Counted from the first letter of the stretch, positions 1 through 7,033 are shown. The stretch is 12,200 bases of DNA from Solirubrobacteraceae bacterium (GCA_030038955.1 JASHQV010000467.1:1-12200); one strand, 5' to 3'. Numbers and translations: made by a program. The notes: generated by a model from the letters alone, not told the origin.

Positions 1-1
1 A

Positions 2-1300
2 CCCGCGGTTTCCGGTAAGCGCGGCAATCCGACCGCATCCCTGGCCGGAGGAGCCCGCGCTCGCGGCGCGAAGCCGCGCGGCGATCGTGTCAGCGCTCGC
101 GGTAGCCGTTCCGCTGCCGCCCCGGCAGGGCGGCAGCGGTCACCGGCACTGCGCCACCTCCAGGCGCAGCTGGTCCGGGCGCTCCGCAGCGCCGGACCGC
201 GAACCGGGGCGCTGGTCTACGACCTCAGTGACGGGGAGACGCTGTTCACGGCGCGCGCGAACGTGGCGCGGCCGCCCGCCTCGGTCGAGAAGCTGTACAC
301 GTCGGTGGCGCTGCTGCGCCTGCTCGGGCCGCGCGCGCGGCTGCACACGGACGTGCTCGGCACAGGTCACCTCACAGCAGGCGTGTGGCACGGAAGCCTG
401 TACCTGCGCGGCGACGGCGACCCCACGTTCGGCGACGGGGCGTTCGTCCAGACGTGGTACGGCGGCCGGGGCGCACGCGTGGGCTCGCTCGTCGCCCAGC
501 TGCGGCGGGACGGCATCCGGCGGGTGACGGGTCGCGTGTACGGGGACGGCTCGCGATTCGACGCGTGGCCCGGCGGACCGGCCACGCACGGACATCCTGA
601 CCTCCCCGACTATGGCGGTGAGATGAGCGGGCTGGTGTTCGATCACGGCGCCACCGCACGGGGTCTGTCGCCACCTGCGTACGCCGCCCGGCAGCTCGTC
701 AGGACGATGCTGGCGGCGCACATCGAGGCGCGTGCAGCCACGGCCAGGGCGCGCACGCCGGCTGGCGCGCGCGAGCTGGCGAGCGTCGCCTCGCCGCCGC
801 TGCTGGTGATGCTGCGGCTGATGGACGTCCCCTCAGACGACCTGTTCGCCGACCTGTTCGCCAAGCAGCTCGGCTACCGGTTCCTCGGCCATGGGACGTT
901 GCGCGCGGGAGCGATCGAGATCCGCCGGGTGCTGTCGGAGTACGGACTGCACCCGACGCTGCACGACGGCTCGGGCCTCGACCACGCCGACCGCACGACG
1001 CCGTCGCAGGTGGTCTCGCTGCTGCGCCAGATCTGGGGCACCGCGATCGGACGGATGCTGAGGAGCGCGCTGCCGGTGGTCGGCAAGAACGGCACGGTGC
1101 TGACGATCGCGGTCAACACGGCCGCGCAGGGACACTGCACGGCGAAGACCGGGACGCTCAACAACGTCACCAACCTCGCCGGCGTTTGCTCGGCCCGTGG
1201 CGGTCAGCAGCTGGCGTTCGCGCTGTTCATCGACGGTCCCGCCAACTGGCAGGCGCTCGCAATGCTGGGACGGATGGTGGCAGCGATCGCGGCGTACTGA
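2..1300 (+). CDS. dacB: D-alanyl-D-alanine carboxypeptidase/endopeptidase, PBP4 (DacB, peptidase S13) family, 5' partial
   Basis: This is a penicillin-binding protein of the PBP4 type, which trims or cleaves peptidoglycan peptide cross-links outside the cytoplasmic membrane. The frame is open to the left edge. The first in-frame start codon, GTG at 263, would remove conserved sequence (GALVYDL near 209-229), so the true start and any signal peptide lie upstream of the window. The catalytic motif SxxK is SVEK at nt 281-292. The second motif, normally SxN (SDN in E. coli PBP4), reads SDD at 833-841, and the third is KTG at 1145-1153. The family-typical DGSGL followed by TP lies between motifs two and three. 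The roughly 180-residue insert between the first two motifs fits the extra domains of PBP4. The gene ends 13 bp before the convergent tetR gene. Family assignment is firm; activity is less certain because of the Asn-to-Asp change. Confidence 0.9.
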   Translation, partial: PAVSGKRGNPTASLAGGARARGAKPRGDRVSARGSRSAAAPAGRQRSPALRHLQAQLVRALRSAGPRTGALVYDLSDGETLFTARANVARPPASVEKLYTSVALLRLLGPRARLHTDVLGTGHLTAGVWHGSLYLRGDGDPTFGDGAFVQTWYGGRGARVGSLVAQLRRDGIRRVTGRVYGDGSRFDAWPGGPATHGHPDLPDYGGEMSGLVFDHGATARGLSPPAYAARQLVRTMLAAHIEARAATARARTPAGARELASVASPPLLVMLRLMDVPSDDLFADLFAKQLGYRFLGHGTLRAGAIEIRRVLSEYGLHPTLHDGSGLDHADRTTPSQVVSLLRQIWGTAIGRMLRSALPVVGKNGTVLTIAVNTAAQGHCTAKTGTLNNVTNLAGVCSARGGQQLAFALFIDGPANWQALAMLGRMVAAIAAY

Positions 1301-1313
1301 GGCTGATCGCAGG

Positions 1314-1913
1314 TCACGGCCCGCGATGCTCGTGGCTCGCGAGCTCCAGGGTGATCGCGTCGGTGAGCTGTCGCCGCGCCTCGGTTCGCGTGATCACGCC
1401 AGCGAGCCAGCGAGCGCTGAGGCCATCGACCAGTGCGGTGAGCCGCTCGGCGCTGACTTGGGCATCGACGCTCGAGGCGATCGAGCCGTCGCTGCGACCC
1501 GCCTCGATCGCCTGCGCGATCAGCGTGCTCCAGGTCCTCGCGGCGGTCCGCAGCCCGTCGCGCAGGTCAGCTTCAAAGACGGCCGAAGCGAGCACTTCGC
1601 CCCAAACGACCGACGTGTCCCGGCGTTCTGCGTCGAGCTCGCCGAGCAGCGTGTGCTCGACGGTCAGGAGTCCCGAGTCGCCGTCGCGCAGGACCGCTTG
1701 AGCACGTTCGTTCGCGTGCTCGAGCGTGGCCTGGACGAGTCCGTTGCGGTTGCGGAAGTAGTAGTAGAGCAGCGAGACGGCGACCTGCGCTTCGGCAGCA
1801 ACCTGCTCGACGCGTAGACCTCGGACACCCGAGCGCGCGATGACCCTGATCGCGGCCTCGAGAATCGCACGTCGACGATCCCTGCTTCGCTCGCTCGCCG
1901 GGCCGTTACTCAC
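1314..1913 (-). CDS. TetR/AcrR-family transcriptional repressor
   Basis: A 199-residue cytoplasmic one-component regulator. The N-terminal TetR DNA-binding domain spans about residues 11-60: helix one carries RRRAILEAA, and the helix-turn-helix lies at about 35-55 with the family hallmark SLLYYYFRNRNGL at 47-59. The C-terminal two thirds is a helical ligand-binding and dimerisation region whose end (LVDGLSARWL and following) resembles the BetI-like C-terminal class. The start is GTG at 1913. I see no Shine-Dalgarno; a TATCCT box at 1926-1921 sits 7 nt before it, so the mRNA may be leaderless. It is divergent from the ureohydrolase-permease operon and only 78 bp from it. TetR repressors commonly control the divergent operon and themselves, and the dyad at 1928-1949 is the likely operator. 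The ligand is unknown, perhaps the permease or hydrolase substrate. Confidence 0.92.
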   Translation of the reverse strand: MSNGPASERSRDRRRAILEAAIRVIARSGVRGLRVEQVAAEAQVAVSLLYYYFRNRNGLVQATLEHANERAQAVLRDGDSGLLTVEHTLLGELDAERRDTSVVWGEVLASAVFEADLRDGLRTAARTWSTLIAQAIEAGRSDGSIASSVDAQVSAERLTALVDGLSARWLAGVITRTEARRQLTDAITLELASHEHRGP

Positions 1914-1920
1914 GTCCGGT

Positions 1921-1926
1921 AGGATA
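1921..1926 (-). promoter_or_regulatory. Putative -10 box of the tetR gene, leaderless arrangement
   Basis: TATCCT on the minus strand fits the actinobacterial TANNNT -10 pattern and ends 7 nt before the GTG start of the TetR gene, so transcription would begin at or next to the start codon. No good -35 is seen at 16-18 nt. It lies next to the -35 of the divergent promoter, so one bound repressor could block both directions. Confidence 0.4.
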
Positions 1927-1927
1927 G

Positions 1928-1949
1928 CTTGACTGAATTTTCAATCTAG
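1928..1949. promoter_or_regulatory. Imperfect inverted repeat, candidate TetR operator
   Basis: The core TGAA-TT-TTCA (1934-1943) extends outward with matches at 1931-1932/1945-1946 and 1928-1929/1948-1949. Eight of eleven pairs are complementary around a centre between 1938 and 1939. It is AT-rich in a GC-rich genome and starts at the -35 of the operon promoter, filling its spacer. That position and size fit a repressor site for the divergently encoded TetR protein. The dyad is seen; binding is inferred. Confidence 0.55.
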
Positions 1950-1957
1950 GCTACAGT
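1929..1957 (+). promoter_or_regulatory. Sigma70-type promoter of the ureohydrolase-permease operon
   Basis: TTGACT (1929-1934), a 17-nt spacer and TACAGT (1952-1957) match the -35/-10 consensus at 5 of 6 and 4 of 6 positions with ideal spacing. Transcription would start near 1964, giving a leader of about 28 nt before the ATG at 1992. The candidate operator lies in the spacer. Confidence 0.65.
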
Positions 1958-1981
1958 TCGCGCGACTCTCGAAACGGTCTT

Positions 1982-1988
1982 GGAGGAG
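1982..1988 (+). promoter_or_regulatory. Ribosome binding site that fixes the ureohydrolase start
   Basis: GGAGGAG is the strongest Shine-Dalgarno of the window and ends 3 nt before the ATG at 1992. It rules out the longer reading from the TTG at 1980. Confidence 0.75.
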
Positions 1989-1991
1989 ACG

Positions 1992-3041
1992 ATGATCGAC
2001 CCAATCCAACGTTGGGCGGACTACGGTGAGAAGCCCGACTACGCTGGCCTGCTGACGTTCGCCGGACTGCCGTACACCGAGGATCCCGATGAGCTCATCG
2101 GCTGCGATGCGGCGATTGTTGGCGCCCCGATGGACGACTTGACGTCCGACGCGCCGGGGGCGCGCTTCGGGCCTCGAGCGATCCGGGCGGCCGGGTGCAC
2201 GACCGGACCCCATCTCGCGACCGGCGTCGACGCGCTCAGGGAGGCACTGCGGGTCGTCGATTTCGGTGACGCGGCGATCCTGCCTGGCGATCCCGTTCGC
2301 TCCCACGAAGCGATCCAAGAGACTGTGGCGACCGTTCTCAACGCGGGCGCCGTGCCGATCGTGCTCGGCGGCGATCACTCGATCGCCGAGCCCAACGTTC
2401 GCGCCTGCGTGCAGCTCCACGGTCCCGTCGGACTGATTCACTTCGACAGCCATAGCGACACCGGCCGGGAGGTCTTCGGCGTTGAGATCTCGCACGGAAC
2501 ACCGATGTACCGGCTCGTGGAGTCAGGGGAGATCGAGCCCGCTCGCTATGTCCAAATCGGCTTGCGCGGCTATTGGCCTGGAACCGCCGAGTTCGATTGG
2601 CAGCGCGAGCGAGCGATCACCTCGTTCTTCATGCACGACGTGCGGGCGCGCGGAATCCACGCCGTCGTCGGCGACACGATCCAGCGCATCGGCGAAGGAC
2701 CCGTGTTCCTGTCGGTCGACGTCGACGTGCTCGATCCCGCCTTCGCGCCCGGCACCGGCACTCCCGAACCCGGGGGGATGACCTCTGGGGACCTGCTGTG
2801 GGCGTGCCGCGAGCTCGCGGCGGGCTGTCAGATCGTCGGCGCCGACGTCGTCGAGGTCCTGCCCGACCGTCTCGGAGCGCTCGACATCACGGCGCTGACC
2901 GCAGAGCGGATCGTGCGAGAGGTCCTCACCGGCATCGCGATGCGCCGTAACGGCACCGGCGGCGAGCACGTCACGGGTGAATCGCAGCGCGGCGCTGCAG
3001 CCCCAGACCGAGTCGGGATCCCCGGGGTGATGAAAAGGTGA
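1992..3041 (+). CDS. Ureohydrolase (agmatinase/arginase family), probable agmatinase or guanidino-compound hydrolase
   Basis: A 349-residue Mn-dependent ureohydrolase that would split a guanidino group to give urea plus an amine or amino acid. All expected metal ligands are present: His129 in GGDHS (126-130), Asp152, His154 and Asp156 in DSHSD, and Asp243 and Asp245 in SVDVDVLDPAF. The agmatinase-like HGTP segment is at 168-171, the PGTGTPEPGG loop at 253-262, and a conserved Glu at 288. The ATG at 1992 is preferred over an in-frame TTG at 1980 because GGAGG at 1982-1986 precedes it by 5 nt and would otherwise lie inside the gene. The last 25-30 residues look like an unconserved tail. The gene overlaps the permease start by 4 nt (GTGA), implying translational coupling. 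The family is firm; agmatine, guanidinobutyrate, guanidinopropionate, guanidine or arginine could be the substrate, with agmatinase-like the default reading. Confidence 0.9.
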   Translation: MIDPIQRWADYGEKPDYAGLLTFAGLPYTEDPDELIGCDAAIVGAPMDDLTSDAPGARFGPRAIRAAGCTTGPHLATGVDALREALRVVDFGDAAILPGDPVRSHEAIQETVATVLNAGAVPIVLGGDHSIAEPNVRACVQLHGPVGLIHFDSHSDTGREVFGVEISHGTPMYRLVESGEIEPARYVQIGLRGYWPGTAEFDWQRERAITSFFMHDVRARGIHAVVGDTIQRIGEGPVFLSVDVDVLDPAFAPGTGTPEPGGMTSGDLLWACRELAAGCQIVGADVVEVLPDRLGALDITALTAERIVREVLTGIAMRRNGTGGEHVTGESQRGAAAPDRVGIPGVMKR

Positions 3042-4606
3042 CGGTGCACGTAGACATCGTCTCGCCGACCAGCACCGGCGACGCACCGACCAGCCGTGCG
3101 CCAGGGGCCAAGGGGCTCAAGTCGAACGCGATCGGCTCGCTGTCGAACCTGATCATCGGCGTCGCCTCGACCGCCCCCGCGTACAGCATGGCGGCGACCC
3201 TCGGAGTGATCGTCGCCGTCTCCGGGATCGGGGTGTATGCGCCAGCCGTGCTGATCGTCTCTTTCTTGCCGATGCTGTGCATCTCGCTTGCGTTCAACTT
3301 CCTGAATCGTGCCGACCCGGACTGCGGCATCACGTTCGCCTGGGTCACCCGCGCGATGGGCCCACAGCTCGGTTGGCTCAACGGCTGGGTGATCATCGCC
3401 GCCGACATCATCGTGATGTCCAGCCTGGCGCAAATCGCGGGCATCTACACGTTCAAGCTGATCGGCTTCAGCGCCGGCGTCAACTCGTCGCTTGCGGTGA
3501 TGCTCGCCGGCGTCGCTTGGATCGCCGTGATGATGGTCATCTGCCTGATCGGGGTTGAGCTCAATGCGCGTACGCAAGCGGCCATGCTCAGCCTCGAGCT
3601 GAGCATCCTGCTCGCCTTCTCGATCGTTGCCCTCGCCAAGGCCTTGACCCTCCATCTCCACGGTTCGGTGAGTCCGTCGATCGAGTGGATCAACCCGTTT
3701 CGGATCCCTTCCTACAGGGTCTTGATGGACGGAGTGCTGCTCGGGCTGTTCATCTACTGGGGGTGGGATGCCGGCGTCTCCGTCAACGAGGAGTCGCGCG
3801 ACGCGAACTCGGGGCCAGGTCGGATGGCCGTGCTCAGCACGGTGCTGCTGGTCGTGGTCTTCGTGCTCGTCTCGTTCGCGGCACAGGCGTATGCGGGACC
3901 GGCTGCACTGGCCGACAACTCCAGCGATGTCCTCAGCTTTCTCGGCGCAGGCGTGTTCGGATCCGGCTGGGACAAGCTGTTGGTCCTAGTGGTGCTCACC
4001 TCGACCGCCGCCTCGACGCAGACAACGATCCTTCCGACCGCGCGCTGCAGCCTGTCGATGGCACGTTGGAGGGCGATCCCCTCCGTGTTCGGAAAGACCC
4101 ACCCGCGCTACCACACTCCGTGGGTGTCGACGGTCACGATGGCCGGCGCCTCGGCAGCGCTGTACGTCGTGATGGAACTCTCGAGCCACAACGTGCTGGC
4201 CGACTCGATCACTGCGATCGGCTTCTTGATCGCGTTCTACTACGGCTTCACCGGCCTGGCCTGCGTCGTCTACTACCGGCACGCGGTCCTCCGCAGCCTC
4301 AAGGGCTTCGTGCTCGCGGGCGTGCTGCCGCTACTGGGGTCCGCGGCGCTTTGCCTGGTGTTCGTGCAGGCTTACATCGACTACTCCAAGCCCGGCAGCG
4401 GCTACTCCAAGCCGCTATTCGGGATCCAGATCCCGATCGTGCTCGGAATCGGCTCGCTGCTGCTCGGCGCCGTGCTCACGGCAATCATGTGGGCGACCGA
4501 CCGCGGCGGCTACTTTCGTCACCGGCTCGAGACAGCGCCCCCAGACGCACTCGTCGCGGGACCACGGAATCACAGCAGCATCAGCTACGCTGGCTCGCGC
4601 CAGTAG
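3038..4606 (+). CDS. APC-superfamily amino acid/polyamine permease
   Basis: A 522-residue integral membrane transporter, expected to exchange or import an amino acid, polyamine or related cation. The conserved N-terminal APC signature runs from about residue 31 to 55 (SNLIIGVASTAPAYS, then AATLG). The family block with PDCGITFAWVTRAMGP is at 94-109, and a WGWD followed by NEE occurs at 241-252, typical of APC proteins. I count roughly twelve hydrophobic segments between about 35 and 487, with a hydrophilic N-terminal tail of about 28 residues and a C-terminal tail of about 35. The GTG at 3038 overlaps the ureohydrolase stop (GTGA); a second in-frame GTG at 3044 is possible. Location behind the ureohydrolase suggests it imports that enzyme's substrate or exchanges substrate for product. 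Substrate cannot be read from sequence. Confidence 0.92.
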   Translation: MTVHVDIVSPTSTGDAPTSRAPGAKGLKSNAIGSLSNLIIGVASTAPAYSMAATLGVIVAVSGIGVYAPAVLIVSFLPMLCISLAFNFLNRADPDCGITFAWVTRAMGPQLGWLNGWVIIAADIIVMSSLAQIAGIYTFKLIGFSAGVNSSLAVMLAGVAWIAVMMVICLIGVELNARTQAAMLSLELSILLAFSIVALAKALTLHLHGSVSPSIEWINPFRIPSYRVLMDGVLLGLFIYWGWDAGVSVNEESRDANSGPGRMAVLSTVLLVVVFVLVSFAAQAYAGPAALADNSSDVLSFLGAGVFGSGWDKLLVLVVLTSTAASTQTTILPTARCSLSMARWRAIPSVFGKTHPRYHTPWVSTVTMAGASAALYVVMELSSHNVLADSITAIGFLIAFYYGFTGLACVVYYRHAVLRSLKGFVLAGVLPLLGSAALCLVFVQAYIDYSKPGSGYSKPLFGIQIPIVLGIGSLLLGAVLTAIMWATDRGGYFRHRLETAPPDALVAGPRNHSSISYAGSRQ

Positions 4607-4668
4607 CGGGCTCCGGGCTCAACAGTCATCGGTCGCCGCCGAGCTTTGAACCAAGGGCCCGAGCCCGC

Positions 4669-4697
4669 TTGCAGCCGGCCGGCCAAGGGGCGAGAAT
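4669..4697 (+). promoter_or_regulatory. Weak candidate promoter of the nucleotidyltransferase-like gene
   Basis: TTGCAG (4669-4674), a 17-nt spacer and GAGAAT (4692-4697) give 3 of 6 and 4 of 6 consensus matches, ending 9 nt before the GTG at 4707. If real, the leader would be only a few bases. The gene could instead be read through from the permease, 100 bp upstream. The gap 4607-4668 holds only a short CGGGCTC direct repeat (4607-4620) with a distant complement at 4661-4667. Confidence 0.25.
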
Positions 4698-4706
4698 GCG
4701 GCTTCT

Positions 4707-5075
4707 GTGGAGCTGGTCGGCACAGCCGTGAACCGCGCCGAGCTGCGACGCTATCTGGCCCGCGTCGCCGATCGCTGGGAGCTTCTGGCCGCCTATCTCG
4801 GCGGCGCCCGGATCGCCGACGAGCGCGGCGCGCCACCGCAACGGGAGCGAGGGCCCGAGTTCGTCGTGGTGCTCGTGTCGGATGCCTTCCAGGGCGTGCC
4901 GTGGCTGGAGCGCGTGTACGTGGCGGGGTCGCTGTGGGACGGCCTCGAGATGGGCGCCCCCGCCGACATCCACTGCTACACGAAGGCCGAGTTCGACCGC
5001 AAGTGCGCAACGATGGCAGCAGTTCGGGAAGCGGTCTGGCACGGGCTCGACCTGCTCGCCACCGAGCCCGTCTGA
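4707..5075 (+). CDS. Small nucleotidyltransferase-like protein with degenerate active site
   Basis: A 122-residue soluble protein. Its layout recalls minimal nucleotidyltransferase (MNT/KNTase-like) domains: an N-terminal helix (about 9-30), then LGGARIADERG (31-41) where such domains carry GS-x-ARG, a beta strand EFVVVLVSDAF (51-61) where the DxD metal ligands would be, then DIHCYTKAEFDRK (87-99) like the late strand and YTPEEFE-type motif of the family. The catalytic Ser of the GS motif is Gly here and the first aspartates are absent, so catalysis is doubtful. The start is uncertain: GTG at 4707 or GTG at 4728, neither with a clear Shine-Dalgarno. It stands alone between the permease and the convergent nadA. 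The coding call is supported by the coherent composition of the protein; function is unknown. Confidence 0.7.
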   Translation: MELVGTAVNRAELRRYLARVADRWELLAAYLGGARIADERGAPPQRERGPEFVVVLVSDAFQGVPWLERVYVAGSLWDGLEMGAPADIHCYTKAEFDRKCATMAAVREAVWHGLDLLATEPV

Positions 5076-5100
5076 GCGGCACGGGCTGAGGGGAGCGTCG

Positions 5101-5175
5101 CCGGCCGAAGCAGCGACGCCCGGCCGAAGCAGCGACGCCCGGCGAAGCAGCGCCTCCAGCCGAAGCAGCGGCGCC
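5101..5175. repeat. Tandem 19-bp repeat, about four copies, in a convergent intergenic gap
   Basis: Unit CCGGCCGAAGCAGCGACGC occurs exactly at 5101-5119 and 5120-5138, then as diverged copies at 5139-5156 (18 bp) and 5157-5175 (19 bp). GAAGCAGCG is kept in all four. The array fills most of the 105 bp between the stop of the nucleotidyltransferase-like gene and the stop of nadA. No clear terminator hairpin with a T-run is present, so the array may be neutral or may help stop convergent transcription. Confidence 0.85.
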
Positions 5176-5180
5176 CGGCG

Positions 5181-6191
5181 CTAGCCGATCGCGATCATCC
5201 GCTCGATCGGCACCCGCGCGAGCGCGGCGACGTCGGCCGCGACCTTCACCTCATAGACGTCGTCGCGCAGCGCATCCCGCAGCTTCGACAGCGTGATCAT
5301 CTTCATGTAGCGGCACGATGCCGCCTCGTTGGCGGCGACGAACTGCATGTTCGGCGCCGCCTCGCGCAGCGGGTGCAGCATCCCGGTCTCGGTCGCGACG
5401 ATCGCCGTGCCCCGGTCGTGCTGGTGGCGGTGCGCGTAGCTGAGCATCCCGCCGGTGGACAGCATGTGGACGCCGGCGACGTCGATGTCGCCGGCCGCCA
5501 CGTACTCCATCGCGCTCGTCGAGCAGCCGCATTCGGGATGGATCAGGAAGTCGGCGCCGGGGTGGGCACCGCGCACGGCGTTGATGTCGGCTGGGCGGAT
5601 CCCGGCATGCACGTGACACTCGCCGTTCCACACGTGCAGCCGGCGACCCAGCGTCCTCTCCACGTAGGCGCCGAGGAACATGTCGGGGCCGAACAGGATC
5701 TCCGTGTCGTCGCCGTGCTCGCGGAAGATGTGAGCGACCACGTCGACCGCGTTGGCCGAGGTCACGCAGTAGTCGCTCTCGGCCTTGACGGCGGCCGTCG
5801 TGTTTACGTACATGACCACGAGCGCGCCCGGATGCTCCGCCTTCCAGCGGCGCAGCTGCGCGACCGTGATCGAGTCGGCCAGCGAGCAGCCGGCGTCCGG
5901 GTCGGGGATCAGCACGCGCTTGTCGGGACACAGCACCGAGGCCGTCTCGGCCATGAAGTGGACGCCGCAGAAGACGATCGTCTCGGCGCTGGCGTTCGCC
6001 GCCTGGCGGGACAGGCCGAGCGAGTCGCCGACGTAGCCGGCGACGTCCTGGATCTCGGGCAGCTGGTAGTTGTGGGCGAGGATCAGGGCGCCTCGCTCGC
6101 CTGCAAGGGCCCTCACCTCCGCCTGCAGCTGCGGGATGTTCTCGAGCATCAGTGGACCGTCGGCGGCGGCGCTGAGCATCGGCAGGTTCAT
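5181..6191 (-). CDS. nadA: Quinolinate synthase A
   Basis: A 336-residue [4Fe-4S] enzyme that condenses iminoaspartate with dihydroxyacetone phosphate to quinolinate in de novo NAD synthesis. Visible family marks are ILAHNYQ (37-43), IQDVAGYVGDSLGL (47-60), FCGVHFMAETA (74-84), DAGCSLAD (99-106), WNGECHVH (188-195), HPECGCS (218-224) and CRYMKMITLSKL (293-304). Cys102, Cys192 and Cys293 are the expected cluster ligands. The start chosen is ATG at 6191: its first bases overlap the nadC stop (ATGA), and a GGAG at 6203-6200 lies 8 nt upstream. The reading frame stays open further upstream, but that extension runs inside nadC and is not conserved sequence. It is the second gene of a nadC-nadA operon. 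Confidence 0.96.
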   Translation of the reverse strand: MNLPMLSAAADGPLMLENIPQLQAEVRALAGERGALILAHNYQLPEIQDVAGYVGDSLGLSRQAANASAETIVFCGVHFMAETASVLCPDKRVLIPDPDAGCSLADSITVAQLRRWKAEHPGALVVMYVNTTAAVKAESDYCVTSANAVDVVAHIFREHGDDTEILFGPDMFLGAYVERTLGRRLHVWNGECHVHAGIRPADINAVRGAHPGADFLIHPECGCSTSAMEYVAAGDIDVAGVHMLSTGGMLSYAHRHQHDRGTAIVATETGMLHPLREAAPNMQFVAANEAASCRYMKMITLSKLRDALRDDVYEVKVAADVAALARVPIERMIAIG

Positions 6192-7027
6192 CGGAGCGGC
6201 TCCAACAGCAGGGACAGGTCGAGCGCCGGGGCGCTGTGCGTAAGCGCGCCCACAGAGATGAAGTCTACGCCGGTCTCCGCGATCTCCCGGAGCGTGTCGA
6301 GCGTGACGCCGCCGCTGGCCTCGAGCTCGGCCCGACCCCCCACTCGCGCGACCGCCTCCCGCATCTGCGCCGGAGACATGTTGTCCAGCATGATCCGGAA
6401 GCGCTCGGCGTCGGCGCCGGCGGCCAGCGCCTCGTCTAGCTCGGCGAGCGTCCGGCACTCGACCTCGAGAAGCAGCTCGGGCGCCACACGGCGCGCGCGC
6501 CGGATCGCCTCGCCGACGCTACCGGCGAGCGCCGCATGGTTCTCCTTGATCAGGATCGCGTCGTACAGCCCGGCCCGGTGGTTGGTCCCGCCCCCGGCGG
6601 CGACCGCCGCCTTCTCCAGCTTCCGGAGGCCCGGGGTCGTCTTGCGGGTGTCAAGGATCGTGGCTCCGGTGCCTTCCACGCTCCGCACGCAGCCCGCCGT
6701 GGCCGTGGCCACGCCGGACAGCCGCTGCAGAAAGTTGAGTGCGGTTCGCTCGGCGGTCAGAATCGCCCGCGCACGGCCCTCGAGCTGGGCTACAGGACCA
6801 CCCTCACGCCACTCGCCCTCCGGCGCCAGCGCCGTGAACCCGAGCTCGGTGTCGAGGCTGCGGAACACCGCCTCGGCGACCGCGAGCCCGAAGATCACCC
6901 CGGGCGCCTTCTGCGTGACCGTGGCTCGTGCCCGCGCGTCGGCCGGCACCGTCGCAACGGTCGTCACGTCGCCGCTGCCGATGTCCTCTGCGAGCGCTCG
7001 CTCGACGATCTCGATCGGCGCACTCAC
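6188..7027 (-). CDS. nadC: Nicotinate-nucleotide pyrophosphorylase (quinolinate phosphoribosyltransferase)
   Basis: A 279-residue cytosolic enzyme converting quinolinate and PRPP to nicotinate mononucleotide, the step after NadA. The N-terminal helix with ALAEDIGSGDVTT (11-23) is typical. The phosphoribosyl and quinolinate-binding core is seen as TRKTTPGLRKLEK (127-139), AAGGGTNHRAGLYDAILIKENH (143-164, with His150, Arg151 and Lys161), then LEVECRTLAE and LDNMSP further on, and the C-terminal EASGGV and DFISVGALTHS. The length matches the family. GTG at 7027 is the preferred start because the residues before it (an in-frame extension to 7129) do not resemble the family; ALAEDIG follows at the usual distance. 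No Shine-Dalgarno is evident. It overlaps nadA by 4 nt. Confidence 0.96.
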   Translation of the reverse strand: MSAPIEIVERALAEDIGSGDVTTVATVPADARARATVTQKAPGVIFGLAVAEAVFRSLDTELGFTALAPEGEWREGGPVAQLEGRARAILTAERTALNFLQRLSGVATATAGCVRSVEGTGATILDTRKTTPGLRKLEKAAVAAGGGTNHRAGLYDAILIKENHAALAGSVGEAIRRARRVAPELLLEVECRTLAELDEALAAGADAERFRIMLDNMSPAQMREAVARVGGRAELEASGGVTLDTLREIAETGVDFISVGALTHSAPALDLSLLLEPLR

Positions 7028-7033
7028 GCGTCC

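Noticed and set aside
87..721. Open frames on both strands over the dacB 5' region
   Set aside because: They are Arg/Ser/Pro-rich shadows typical of high-GC DNA and overlap the frame that encodes the recognisable PBP4 domains.
1941..3661. Long minus-strand open frames opposite the ureohydrolase and permease
   Set aside because: The plus-strand products carry clear family motifs over the same bases; the minus frames have no recognisable domain and no plausible starts.
3685..4731. A 348-codon plus-strand frame overlapping the permease
   Set aside because: It is an Arg-rich out-of-frame shadow of the permease gene without membrane segments or motifs.
5101..5175. CRISPR array
   Set aside because: The units are contiguous 19-bp repeats with no unique spacers, and no cas gene is near.
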